Shown here piece by piece: positions 28,857 through 38,119 of a stretch of DNA of 64,000 bases. Position numbers and translations under genes: made by a program. The notes beneath the pieces are model-generated. The model did no database searches, was not told the DNA's origin, and saw only the letters and a program-made list of their open reading frames with translations. The stretch is from Streptomyces sp. 1331.2 (GTDB lineage: Bacteria > Actinomycetota > Actinomycetes > Streptomycetales > Streptomycetaceae): the NCBI RefSeq assembly GCF_900199205.1, contig NZ_OBMJ01000001.1, forward strand, positions 3,537,001 through 3,601,000. The letters are read 5' to 3'. The stretch's first letter is position 1. Each line of letters begins with the position of its first letter.

Positions 28857-29390
28857 CTAGCGAGCAGCTGCCGGGCGGCCGGACCACAGGACCGAGCCGA
28901 GCAGCAGCACCCCGGGAACGATCCCGGAGGCCACCGCGATGACGGGCGCGGCGACGCCGCAGGCGGCCAGCACCAGGCCGGCCACGCCGCAGACCGCCAT
29001 CGACGCGCCGAGGACGTGCAGCGCCGGCCGCTTCCAGACCGCAGCGAGGCCGAAGAAGTGCACGCCGACCACGAGGGCGATCCAGGCCACGCTCGCGGAC
29101 GGGGTGTGCAGCACCTTGCTGATCACGAACAGGCCGGCCCCGAGCGCGAGCGCTTCGACCGCCACCACGTACCAGTAGCCGCGCCCGAAGCCCGTGCCGC
29201 TCGGCGGTCTGTCGGCATCGGCCGCGGGTACGGCGGCCCGCCGGCCGGCGAACACGATCCGGAGGAACGCCAGGATGGCGAGCATGCGCAGCGGAACGGC
29301 GACGGCCGTCGGCAAGGTCGCTGCGTTCATCTGGATGAAGGCGAGGCCGAAGCCGCCGCCGATGAGCCTACTGACCTGATCTTTTGTCAT
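28857..29390 (-). CDS. Small membrane protein, function unknown
   Basis: 177 residues with about five hydrophobic segments (LPTAVAVPLRMLAILAFLRI; YWYVVAVEALALGAGLFVIS; VAWIALVVGVHFFGLAAVW; LGASMAVCGVAGLVLAAC; PVIAVASGIVPGVLLLGSVL). I do not recognise a family. The ATG at 29390 (MTKDQVSRLIGGG) has no evident Shine-Dalgarno; a leaderless transcript is possible. It is divergent from the lipoprotein gene at 29530. Confidence 0.72.
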   Translation of the reverse strand: MTKDQVSRLIGGGFGLAFIQMNAATLPTAVAVPLRMLAILAFLRIVFAGRRAAVPAADADRPPSGTGFGRGYWYVVAVEALALGAGLFVISKVLHTPSASVAWIALVVGVHFFGLAAVWKRPALHVLGASMAVCGVAGLVLAACGVAAPVIAVASGIVPGVLLLGSVLWSGRPAAAR

Positions 29391-29529
29391 GATCGTCAGA
29401 TCTACAGCATGACGATCACCCAGCAAAACGGGTGTACTTGGCCACCCGACTGGCGTGCCTCGTGAAGCGGCCGAGCCCGTACAGGCTGAAGTGGTGGCAC
29501 ACCATCCCCACCCCCGCTGGAGAGAAGCC

Positions 29530-30129
29530 ATGAGAACTGCCCGCACGCTGACCACCGCGGTCGCCGCCGTCGCCCTGATCGCCACGGCCTGCGGTGGCTG
29601 CTCCAGCAGCAAGAAGACGACGGCCACGACGAGCCCGTCCCCCGCGGCCACCTCCGCCAGCCCGTCCGCCGCGGCGAGCCCGACGGAAAGCGCGAGCCCG
29701 ACGGAAAGCGCGAGCCCGACCGAGAGCACCAGCCCGAGCCCGACCGCAGGGGCTCCCGGCGGAGGGGCCACCATCGGGGCGGCAACCGCCGGCAAGTTCC
29801 AGAACATCCTGGTCGACTCCCAGGGCAAGACGCTCTACCTGTTCGAGGCCGACACCTCGCCCACCTCCACCTGCTACGACGCCTGCGCCACCGCCTGGCC
29901 GCCGCTGCTGACCAACGGCACCCCCACCGCCGCCAACGGCGCCGACCAGACCAAGCTCTCCACCACGGCCCGCAAGGACGGCAAGTCCCAGGTCGTCTAC
30001 AACGGCCACCCGCTCTACTACTTCGAGGGCGACACCGCGAAGGGCGACACCAACGGCGAGGAGTCCAGCGCCTTCGGTGCCAAGTGGTACGTGGTCAACG
30101 TCGCGGGCGACAAGGTCGAGGGCGACTGA
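29530..30129 (+). CDS. COG4315-type lipoprotein with Ser/Pro/Thr/Glu repeats
   Basis: 199 residues. Lipobox IATAC near residue 21 gives acylation at Cys; a Ser/Thr/Pro linker follows with a tandem SPTESA unit (three copies, encoded by near-identical 18-base DNA). Then come two tandem COG4315-like modules: LVDSQGKTLYLFEADT with CYDACATAWPPLL, and VVYNGHPLYYFEGD with FGAKWYVVNV. The paired Cys and Trp are characteristic. The biochemical role of COG4315 proteins is not settled. The stop lies 4 nt before the next gene, a His-rich membrane protein, so the two are co-expressed. Confidence 0.85.
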   Translation: MRTARTLTTAVAAVALIATACGGCSSSKKTTATTSPSPAATSASPSAAASPTESASPTESASPTESTSPSPTAGAPGGGATIGAATAGKFQNILVDSQGKTLYLFEADTSPTSTCYDACATAWPPLLTNGTPTAANGADQTKLSTTARKDGKSQVVYNGHPLYYFEGDTAKGDTNGEESSAFGAKWYVVNVAGDKVEGD

Positions 30130-30133
30130 CCCG

Positions 30134-30703
30134 ATGCACGGTGTCGAACGGCCGCTCCGTTCCCGGCGACGGGCCCGCGGCGTCCTGTGGATGCTCCTGC
30201 CGGTGGCGGTGACGGCCGGTCTCTTCTGGTACGGCCGGGCGCACACCCCCGACTACACGAGCAGCCTCTTCGGCCGCCGCTTCGACGACGCCAACCTGCT
30301 CAAGGCCCAGCTCGGCACCGCCCTGCTGGGCCTGGCCCTGGTCCAACTCCTGCTGGGGCTCTGGATGTACGGCCGGCTGCCCGGCGTGCGCGCCGCACGC
30401 CGGCCGGTCCGGACCGGGCACCGGGTGGTCGGGGTGGTGGCGTTCCTGCTCTCCCTCCCGATCGCCTACCACTGCATCAACGCCTACGGCGTGCAGGTGA
30501 CGGACAGCCGGATCGCCCTGCACTCGTTCGCCGGATGTTTCCTCTACGGCGCGTTCATCACCAAGGTCATCGTGGTCCGCCACCGCAGGCTCCCCGGCTG
30601 GGCCCTGCCCACGGCGGGCGGAGCGCTCATCGTGCTGATCGCCCTGCTCTGGTACAGCGCCGCCCTCTGGCGCCTCAACGGCTATGCCGTGCCCGGTCTT
30701 TGA
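30134..30703 (+). CDS. DUF6529-like membrane protein, possible cytochrome b-type
   Basis: 189 residues with four or five membrane helices. Conserved-looking His residues sit in helices: VRTGHRVVGVVAFLL, IAYHCINAYG and IALHSFAGCFLYGAF. This is the spacing expected for b-haem coordination (inference). The ATG at 30134 follows the lipoprotein stop by 4 nt. With the lipoprotein it may form a membrane electron-transfer pair. A 14-bp terminator follows at 30722. Confidence 0.75.
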   Translation: MHGVERPLRSRRRARGVLWMLLPVAVTAGLFWYGRAHTPDYTSSLFGRRFDDANLLKAQLGTALLGLALVQLLLGLWMYGRLPGVRAARRPVRTGHRVVGVVAFLLSLPIAYHCINAYGVQVTDSRIALHSFAGCFLYGAFITKVIVVRHRRLPGWALPTAGGALIVLIALLWYSAALWRLNGYAVPGL

Positions 30704-30721
30704 GCGGCCCCGATGCCGGGA

Positions 30722-30754
30722 AAAGGCCCCCTTGCTCCTCGCAAGGGGGCCTTT
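30722..30754 (+). terminator. Terminator after the lipoprotein/membrane-protein pair
   Basis: Perfect 14-bp stem AAAGGCCCCCTTGC / GCAAGGGGGCCTTT with a five-base loop. Confidence 0.9.
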
Positions 30755-30797
30755 CCGCGCCGGAAGATCGGCGTCTGCGCGGGCGTTGCCTCCTGGC

Positions 30798-31157
30798 GTG
30801 AAGATCAGTGAAGCCTCCAGAGTCAGCGGCGTGAGCGCGAGGTCGTTACGGCACTACGAGGACGAGGGCCTGATCGTCCCCGGCCGTTTCGACAACGGGT
30901 TCCGCGACTACTGCCGGTCCACGATCGACCGGGTGCTCGTCATCCGCTCGCTGCTGGAGTCCGGACTGCCCGTGCGGTTGATCAGGGAGATCCTGCCCAG
31001 CCTCACCGACGGGTCCGAGACCGGCAGCGATGCGGTGTGCACGGAGTTCCTGCACGAGGTGGAGAGCTTCCGCGATCGGCTCGCCGCCCGCATCGCCGTC
31101 CTCAGCGACCAGCAGGCGGCCCTCGACGCCTACTTGCGAGCGGCCGCTTGCCCTTGA
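30798..31157 (+). CDS. MerR-family transcriptional regulator
   Basis: 119 residues from GTG at 30798 (VKISEASRVSGVSARSLRHYE). HTH and wing: VSGVSARSLRHYEDEGLIVP and GFRDYCRSTIDRVLVI; then a coiled helix ending LDAYLRAAACP. Only one Cys near the end, so it is not an obvious metal or SoxR sensor. It lies 29 nt upstream of a quinone oxidoreductase on the same strand, and the intervening -35 box overlaps its stop. No strong Shine-Dalgarno. Confidence 0.85.
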   Translation: MKISEASRVSGVSARSLRHYEDEGLIVPGRFDNGFRDYCRSTIDRVLVIRSLLESGLPVRLIREILPSLTDGSETGSDAVCTEFLHEVESFRDRLAARIAVLSDQQAALDAYLRAAACP

Positions 31158-31180
31158 CGCAAGTGTCAGGTTCGTACGTT
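31154..31180 (+). promoter_or_regulatory. Putative MerR-type promoter of the oxidoreductase
   Basis: TTGACG at 31154-31159 and TACGTT at 31175-31180, with a near-dyad TGACGC-AA-GTGTCA over the -35 region. MerR regulators act on overlapping elements like this. The measured 15-base spacing is atypical (19 expected), so the assignment is tentative. Confidence 0.4.
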
Positions 31181-31186
31181 CGGTCC

Positions 31187-32191
31187 ATGGAGACCGACGA
31201 GCAGCAGCAGACCGTACGAGCACTGGTCCAGCGATCGCACGGGGGACCGCAGGACCTGGCCCTCTCCACCGATCGCCCCCGCCCCGCTCCGGGGCCCGGC
31301 GAGTACCTGATCCGGGTGGGCGCCGCCGGGGTCAACTTCGCGGACGTCATGCAGACCCGTGGCACGTACGGTGGCGGCCCGCAGGCGCCCTACGTGGCGG
31401 GCTTCGAGGCGGCCGGCGAGATCGTGGGGGTCGGCGCCGGGGTGGAGGTTCCGCTGCCGCTCGGCACCCGTGTGGTCGGAGCCGGCCCGGGGGCCTTCGC
31501 GCAGTACATGACGATGCCGGCGGCAGGCGTGCTGCCCGTGCCGTCCGGCTGGAGCGACGCCGAAGCCCTCGGTCTGGTGCTCAACTGGGCCACCGCGTTG
31601 GCGGCATTGAAGCCGCTGGGCGAGATCAAGGCCGGTGAGACCGTCCTGGTGCATGCGTCGGCCGGAGGTGTCGGGCAGGCCGCCGTCCGCCTCGCCCGCC
31701 ACTACGGTGCCCGCGTGATCGCCACGGCCTCGCCGGCGAAGCACGACACCATCAGGGCGCTCGGCGCCGACGAGGTCCTGGACAGCCGGCGACCCGATCT
31801 GGCAGCGGAGATCACCCGCCTGACCGGGGGCGTGGACCTCGTCCTGGAGTCGGTGGGGCGGGCCACGTTCACGACGAGCCTGTCGGTCACCAAGCCGATC
31901 ATCGGCCGCATCGTCGTGTTCGGTGCCGCGTCCGGCGATGCCACCCTGACCACGCACGACCTGGTCTTCACCCACCCGGTCCAGGTCAAGGGCCTGCACA
32001 TCGGAGCACTGGCGGTCGCAGCCCCGGCCGTGTACCGGTCGCTGATCGGAGAGATCGAAGCCCTCATCGCCCACGGCGTGTACCCACCCGGAACGCCCCG
32101 GGTGCACGCACTGGCCGAGGGAGCGAAGGTGCTGGAACAACTGGAAGCCGGCCGGACCCAGGGCAAGCTCGCCCTCGACCCCTGGCGTTGA
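31187..32191 (+). CDS. Zinc-independent quinone oxidoreductase (MDR family)
   Basis: 334 residues of the medium-chain dehydrogenase/reductase fold, as in NADPH:quinone reductases. The N-terminal GroES-like domain has GEYLIRVGAAGVNFADVMQ and YVAGFEAAGEIVGVG. The Rossmann domain has VLVHASAGGVGQAAVRLA (GGVG nucleotide loop) and LESVGRATF. No structural-zinc Cys cluster is seen. The ATG at 31187 was chosen because the in-frame opening before it belongs to the upstream MerR gene. It is presumably regulated by that MerR protein. A strong hairpin follows the stop. Confidence 0.9.
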   Translation: METDEQQQTVRALVQRSHGGPQDLALSTDRPRPAPGPGEYLIRVGAAGVNFADVMQTRGTYGGGPQAPYVAGFEAAGEIVGVGAGVEVPLPLGTRVVGAGPGAFAQYMTMPAAGVLPVPSGWSDAEALGLVLNWATALAALKPLGEIKAGETVLVHASAGGVGQAAVRLARHYGARVIATASPAKHDTIRALGADEVLDSRRPDLAAEITRLTGGVDLVLESVGRATFTTSLSVTKPIIGRIVVFGAASGDATLTTHDLVFTHPVQVKGLHIGALAVAAPAVYRSLIGEIEALIAHGVYPPGTPRVHALAEGAKVLEQLEAGRTQGKLALDPWR

Positions 32192-32197
32192 GCACAC

Positions 32198-32236
32198 GAG
32201 GGCGGCCCCCTTGCGAAAGAACAAGGGGCCGCCCTC
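32198..32236. terminator. Convergent terminator
   Basis: GAGGGCGGCCCCCTTG (32198-32213) and CAAGGGGCCGCCCTC (32222-32236) pair with a single bulged base. The gene on the plus strand stops at 32191 and the minus-strand gene at 32249. Confidence 0.8.
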
Positions 32237-32248
32237 GCGGTTCGTCCG

Positions 32249-32893
32249 TCAGCCGCCGTTCGGGTTCCGGTTGCCGCCGCCGAAGCCGCCGGCCGCGTTG
32301 CCTTCGACCAACTGGCTCGCGGTGTAGCCACCGTTGGCGTCGGGGGTGCCGACGACGGTCACGCTCTGGCCGGGCTGCAGGTCGGCGACCTTGCCCTCCT
32401 TGTTGAGCTGGACCTTCGTCGCGTCGCCGGTGGTGACCTTGACGGTGTTGCCGTTGGCGTCGGTCAGGTAGACGGTGTTCCCGTCGACGGCCTTGACCGT
32501 CCCCCGGGCGAACCCGGGCTGCCCGCCCTGACCCGAGCCCTGGCCGCCCTGCCCGGCACCCTGGCCCCCACGGCGGCCGCCCTGCCCGCCCTGAGCACCC
32601 GCGCCCTGCCCGTACCCGCCGCCGCCCGCACCCTGCCGCTGGCCACCGGCCGCAGCAGCCGCCGGCCGGGAGGACTTCCCGCCCGACCCGTTGTTCTGCT
32701 CGTACCAGACCCCGCCCGCGAACGCCCCCGTGGCGATCACCCCGCCCGCCAGCACCAGGCTGATCCAGGGGAGCTTGCGCCGGGGCGGCGCGGCCAGTTC
32801 GGCGCTGACGTCGCGGGCGTCCGGCGGGGTGGCGAGCAGGGCGACCTGCTCGGCGTGAGTGCTGCTGACCGTGGCGATCTCGTTGCTGCTCAT
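32249..32893 (-). CDS. Gly/Gln-rich membrane-anchored protein with C-terminal beta domain
   Basis: 214 residues. A cytoplasmic N-terminus of about 40 residues, one helix (WISLVLAGGVIATGAFAGGVWY), a Gly/Gln/Arg-rich linker, then a compact domain FARGTVKAVDGNTVYLTD and LQPGQSVTVVGTPD resembling DUF5666-type beta domains. The ATG at 32893 lies 15 nt past the MacB-type permease stop; it is part of the exporter operon. Its role is unknown; it may contact substrate or the exporter outside the membrane. Confidence 0.8.
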   Translation of the reverse strand: MSSNEIATVSSTHAEQVALLATPPDARDVSAELAAPPRRKLPWISLVLAGGVIATGAFAGGVWYEQNNGSGGKSSRPAAAAAGGQRQGAGGGGYGQGAGAQGGQGGRRGGQGAGQGGQGSGQGGQPGFARGTVKAVDGNTVYLTDANGNTVKVTTGDATKVQLNKEGKVADLQPGQSVTVVGTPDANGGYTASQLVEGNAAGGFGGGNRNPNGG

Positions 32894-32908
32894 GGCGTGG
32901 TGTGTGTC

Positions 32909-34119
32909 CTACTCGTGCCGGAGGGCGTCGATCGGCCGCAGCGAGGCGGCCCGGTTGGCGGGGTAGCTGCCGAAGAAGAGCCCGATGGCGACGGCGATGC
33001 CGAACGCGCCGAGCACCGACTCGGGGATCACCACCGGCTTGATGCCGACGATGCTGAAGTGCGAGCCGATCATCCCGGCCGCGACTCCCAGCCCCGCGCC
33101 GATCACCGACAGCAGCGTCGACTCGGTGAGGAACTGCCCGAGGATCACCGCGCGCGGCGCGCCGAGCGCCTTGCGGATGCCGATCTCGCGGGTCCGCTCG
33201 GTGACCGTCACCAGCATGATGTTGGTGATCCCGATCCCGCCGACCAGCAGCGAGATCGCGGCTACTGCGCCGAGCAGCACGGTGAAGGTCTTGGTGGTGC
33301 TCTCCCGCGCCGTGAGCAGGGAGGCCTGGTTGGTGATCCGGAAATCGGCCTTGCTCGGGTCGGCGATCGCGTGGGTGCCGAGCAGCACCCGGGTGATCTC
33401 CGCCTGGGCGGCCGTGGTGGTGTCGGCGGAGGCCGCCTGCACCAGGATCTGGTTGACCGGGCCGAAGCCGGTGAAGGCGTTCTGCACCGTCGGCAGCGGG
33501 GCGATCACCACGTCGTCCGGGTCGGTGAAACCGCTGCCGCCCTTGGCCTGCAGCACGCCGACCACGGTGAACGGCGTGCCGCCGAGCACGACGGTCCTGC
33601 CGACCGGGTCCGCGGTGTCGAAGAGCTGCTTGGCCGTGGTGGCGCCGAGCACCGCGACCTTGCGCGAGCCGAGCACGTCGTCGTTGGTGAAGTACTCGCC
33701 GTGGGCGACCTTCTGGTTGGCGGTCTCGAAGTACGCCGGGTAGGTGCCGACGATCGAGCCGGGACTGTACGAGATGTTCCCGTACAGCGCCGTGCCGCTG
33801 GTGGTGACGACCGGCGCCACCGACTTGATCGCGGAGGCGGCCTCGGCGTCGTTCGCCAGCGCCTTGGCGTCCGCCACCGTGAGCTTCTTCACCGAGGAGG
33901 CCGCCCGGGAACCGCCGGCCGCCGAACCGGCGCTGACGGTCAGCGAGTTGGTTCCGAGCGAGGTGATCGAGTCCTTGACCGCGACGGACGAGCCGTTGCC
34001 GACGGCCAGCAGCAGGATCACCGAGGCGACGCCGATCAGCACGCCGAGCATGGTGAGCGCGGAGCGCACCTTGTTGGCGGCCAGGCCGCCGACCGCGAAG
34101 CGGAGTGTCTGCCAGAGGA

Positions 34120-34123
<4 letters not shown>
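32909..34123 (-). CDS. MacB/FtsX-type ABC exporter permease
   Basis: 404 residues from GTG at 34123. A first helix near the N-terminus (RSALTMLGVLIGVASVILLLAV), a large extracytoplasmic MacB-type domain (about 60-275), then three helices ending in the FtsX domain with GIGITNIMLVTVTERTREIGIRKALGAP, GAGLGVAAGM and the ANRAASLRPIDALRHE C-terminus. It overlaps the ATPase gene by 4 nt (GTGA), so the two are translationally coupled. Such exporters transport peptides, lipoproteins or antibiotics by mechanotransmission. The substrate is unknown. Confidence 0.93.
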
Positions 34124-34923
<800 letters not shown>

Positions 34924-34925
34924 GC

Positions 34926-36389
34926 TCAGCCCCGACCGCCCCGGCCGCCGCCGGCGCCACCCGCACCGCCACCGCCGCCACCGGTGCCGCCCGGGAAGAC
35001 CCCGCCGCCCGCACCGCCGCCCGCGCCGCCGCGGTTGCCGCCCGCGCCCGGGAAGGAGCCGTTCGGGAAGCCGTTGGTGCCACTGGTGGTGGGGAGTTCG
35101 ACCTTGTCGCCCTCCTTCAGCCCGGAGACCACCTGCACCGTGCTGTCGCCCTCGACGCCGACGCCGACGGTGATCCGCTCGGAGCTGCCGTCCTCGTGCA
35201 CCACGGTCGCGGTGCGGGAGGTGCCGGTGCCGGACAGGGCGGCGGTGGGCAGCGAGAGCGCGTTGTCGGCCTCGCCGGTGATCACCTGGACGGTGGCACT
35301 GAGGCCGGTGCGCAGGGTGCTGGTGTCGCCGCTCAGCTGCAGCACGGCCGCGTACTGGACGGCGGAGGAGCCGGCCGCGCCACCGGAGCCGCTGCTGCTG
35401 GGCAGCGAACTGACCGACAGGACGGTGGCGTTGAGCTTGGTGTCGGACTGCGCGTTCAGGGTGACGGTGGCCGCCTCGCCCTTCTTCAGCTTGAGCGAGT
35501 CGAGCTCGGAGAAGTTCGCGGTGACCTGCATCCCGGTCGGGTTGGTCAGCACGATGAAGCCGCTGGGGGCGCCCGAACCCGCGCTCGTGCCGCTCGACTT
35601 GCCCGCGGAGGACGAGGAGGACGAGGAGGAGCCCGAGGCGCCCGCCCCGACGGTGTCGCCGACCTTGCCGGAGACGGAGGCGACCGTGCCGTCCACCGAG
35701 GCGGTCAGGGTGGTCCCGGCCAGCGCCGCCTGGGCGTTGGAGAGGTTGGTCTGCGCGGTGGCGACCTGCTGCTGGGCCTGGGCCACGGCCGCGTCGTCGA
35801 CCTTGGTGGTGGTGATGGTGGTGGTCTGCGGGGCGGGCGTACTGCTCCCACCCGCCCCGCGTCCGCCACCGCCGGCGGACCCACCGCTGCCGGCCGCGCT
35901 GCTTCCGGAGCCGCTTCCGGAGCCGCTGCCGGCCGCGCCGCTGCTGCCGGTCCCGCCGGAGGCCGGGACGGGCAGCAGCTCGGTGGTCGTGGTGGTGACT
36001 CCGGCCTGCGCCTTGGCGAGGTTGGCGTTGGCCGTGGTGAGGGCCGCCTGGGCCGCGTCCACCTGCTGCTGGGCCGCCGTGGTGTCGACGGTGGCGAGCA
36101 CCTGGCCCTTCTTGACGGCGTCCCCGACCGCGACCTTGACCGCGGTGAGCCTGCCACCCGTCGCGAAGTCCTGGGCCGCGTCGGTGGGCGACACCAGGGT
36201 GCCCGTCCCGGACACGGTGGCCAGGACAGTGCCCTTGGCGACCGTCGCGGTACGGGTCGTGGGCTTGGCCGACGCCGGACCGGAGCTTCCGCTGACCGTG
36301 GTGTACACCAGGGCCACGCCGCCCAGCAGGGCCACACCGAGCGCGGAGTTGACGAGGACGGCACCGCGCCGCCGTGGGAGCACCTTCAT
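34926..36389 (-). CDS. HlyD-family membrane fusion protein (exporter adaptor)
   Basis: 487 residues. An N-terminal helix (VLVNSALGVALLGGVALVYTTV), then a lipoyl-like half (GGRLTAVKVAVGDAVKKGQVLATVD), coiled coil with tandem Gln/Ala segments split by a Gly/Ser/Thr linker (GSSTPAPQTTTITTTK), the second lipoyl half (TASVDGTVASVSGKVGDTV), a Ser-rich loop, and beta-barrel and membrane-proximal domains, ending in a Gly-rich tail. It would bridge the MacB-like permease to the cell envelope. The start is uncertain: no strong Shine-Dalgarno precedes MKVLPRRRG. Confidence 0.88.
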   Translation of the reverse strand: MKVLPRRRGAVLVNSALGVALLGGVALVYTTVSGSSGPASAKPTTRTATVAKGTVLATVSGTGTLVSPTDAAQDFATGGRLTAVKVAVGDAVKKGQVLATVDTTAAQQQVDAAQAALTTANANLAKAQAGVTTTTTELLPVPASGGTGSSGAAGSGSGSGSGSSAAGSGGSAGGGGRGAGGSSTPAPQTTTITTTKVDDAAVAQAQQQVATAQTNLSNAQAALAGTTLTASVDGTVASVSGKVGDTVGAGASGSSSSSSSSAGKSSGTSAGSGAPSGFIVLTNPTGMQVTANFSELDSLKLKKGEAATVTLNAQSDTKLNATVLSVSSLPSSSGSGGAAGSSAVQYAAVLQLSGDTSTLRTGLSATVQVITGEADNALSLPTAALSGTGTSRTATVVHEDGSSERITVGVGVEGDSTVQVVSGLKEGDKVELPTTSGTNGFPNGSFPGAGGNRGGAGGGAGGGVFPGGTGGGGGGAGGAGGGRGGRG

Positions 36390-36692
36390 GGCGGACAGCT
36401 TCGCGGGGAGCTCTTGCGGAGTCCTGGGCGCGGGCTGGGAGGAGACTGGACGGCCGGATCCGGGCATTCCGGGCAGAACAGCCGCCCTGCGCGGCCTGCT
36501 TGGCCGCTCCGTGGCCGGCCGTTGGCCGAACTCCCAGCGCACTCCCAGCGATCCACAGCCATCCGGGAGCTCCCGGGGAGCGCCCAGGCCCGGGAGCGCC
36601 CGGGGCCCGGGGAGCGCCCGCGCCTTCCCGACGAACGCCACAGGGGCGCACCGTCCGACGGCACGCCCCTGCAACCGACTGCGCGATGAACC
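36390..36692. other. Intergenic region, hisC 3' side
   Basis: About 303 bases with no gene. It contains the hairpin at 36641-36671 and a Gly-rich-codon-like GGGAGCGCCC repeat run (about 36570-36620). Confidence 0.6.
36641..36671 (-). terminator. Hairpin downstream of hisC
   Basis: CAGGGGCG (36641-36648) and CGCCCCTG (36664-36671) form the outer stem of a hairpin 22 bases beyond the hisC stop. Confidence 0.7.
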
Positions 36693-37772
36693 TCAGAGCG
36701 CCTTGCGGAACGCCTCCGCCACCGACAGGAAGATCGAGTTGCCCTCGGCCTCCCCGATCGACACCCGCACGCCCTCCGGGAACGGCCGGACGATCACGCC
36801 CGCCTCGGCGCAGGCCGCCGCGAACTCCGCCGAACGCTCGCCGAGCCCCAGCCAGACGAAGTTGGCCTGCGAGTCCGGGATTTCCCAGCCCTGGGCGCGC
36901 AGCCCGGCGACGACCCGGTTGCGCTCCTCGACCAGCGCGTCCACCCGCTCCAGCAGCGCCTCCTCGGCGCGCAGCGAGGCGACGGCGGCGTTCTGGGCGA
37001 GCTGGTTGACGCCGAACGGGACGGCGGTCTTGCGCAGCGCGGACGCGACCGGCTCGTGCGCGATCGCGAAGCCGACCCGCAGGCCCGCCAGGCCGTACGC
37101 CTTGGAGAAGGTGCGCAGCACGCAGACGTTCGGGCGGTCGCGGTAGAGGTCGATGCCGTTGGGGACCTCGGGGTCGCGGATGAACTCGATGTAGGCCTCG
37201 TCGACGACCACCAGGATGTCGCCGGGGACGGCCGCCAGGAAGCGCTCCAGCTCGGCGCGGTGGATCACGTTGCCGGTGGGGTTGTTGGGGTTGCAGACGA
37301 AGATCAGCCGGGTGTTCGGGGTGATCGCGGCGAGCATCGCGTCCAGGTCGTGGTCGCCGGCCGGGGTGAGCGGGACCGGGACGGGCGTGGCGCCGGCGAT
37401 CTGGGTGATGATCGGGTACGCCTCGAAGGAGCGCCAGGCGAAGATCACCTCGTCGCCCGGGCCGGCCGTGGCGAGGATCAGCGACTGGGCGACGCCGACC
37501 GAGCCGGTGCCGGTGGCGATGTGCTCGACGGGCACGCCGAAGCGCTCGGCCAGCACCTCGGTCAGCTCGCTGACGCCCATGTCGGGGTAGCGGTTGAACG
37601 AGCCGGCCGCCGCGACCGCCGCCTCCAGCACGCCGGGCAGCGGGTCGTTCGGGTTCTCGTTCGAGGACAGCTTGTAGGCGTCGGCGCCGGCCGGCTTGCC
37701 GGGCTTGTAGGTGGGGATGCCGTCCAGGGTCGGCCGCAGCCGCGGTCCCTGCGCTGACGTACCACTGCTCAC
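36693..37772 (-). CDS. hisC: Histidinol-phosphate aminotransferase
   Basis: 359-residue PLP enzyme of histidine synthesis (imidazole acetol-phosphate plus Glu to L-histidinol phosphate). Family features: [11 protein letters not shown] at the N-terminus, [22 protein letters not shown], and PLP-Lys in [14 protein letters not shown]. The GTG at 37772 ([10 protein letters not shown]) was preferred because GGAG lies 7 bases upstream and family members begin nearby; the in-frame opening extends 18 codons further. Stand-alone, as is the second hisC of streptomycetes, beside a divergent LacI gene. Confidence 0.93.
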   Translation of the reverse strand: MSSGTSAQGPRLRPTLDGIPTYKPGKPAGADAYKLSSNENPNDPLPGVLEAAVAAAGSFNRYPDMGVSELTEVLAERFGVPVEHIATGTGSVGVAQSLILATAGPGDEVIFAWRSFEAYPIITQIAGATPVPVPLTPAGDHDLDAMLAAITPNTRLIFVCNPNNPTGNVIHRAELERFLAAVPGDILVVVDEAYIEFIRDPEVPNGIDLYRDRPNVCVLRTFSKAYGLAGLRVGFAIAHEPVASALRKTAVPFGVNQLAQNAAVASLRAEEALLERVDALVEERNRVVAGLRAQGWEIPDSQANFVWLGLGERSAEFAAACAEAGVIVRPFPEGVRVSIGEAEGNSIFLSVAEAFRKAL

Positions 37773-38119
37773 GGTCGTACTCCGTTTCCAGAAGTTGCAC
37801 TGCTGTCCGGAGCGCTCGCCCGCCACGGACGGGTTCGCCCTCCGTGTCCGGGACCTCCTGACTCGCCCCGGACCACCCCGGTCGGGTGCCTTGCACGATA
37901 CCGACCGCCCTCACCCGTAGGAGTGAGATGCCCGGTCGGGTTACAGGCGCAGATCAGCCATTCTGCCCGGTTCCTTTGGCACATGTCAGAGGTAAGAGGC
38001 CAGGTTTCGGACGGGTATCGAAGGGGCGCACCCCGGCTCACTCTTGGAGAAACGTATCTCCGAAGGCTCCCGATGCGCCGGTCACAGACCCTTGTCAGGA
38101 GCCATACGATCGGTCCGCC
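37773..38119. promoter_or_regulatory. Divergent hisC / LacI promoter region
   Basis: 347 bases between divergent starts. It contains GGAGA-AACGTA-TCTCC at 38046-38061, an inverted repeat of the size of a LacI-family operator and close to the LacI start. Other short repeats occur. No gene. Confidence 0.45.
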
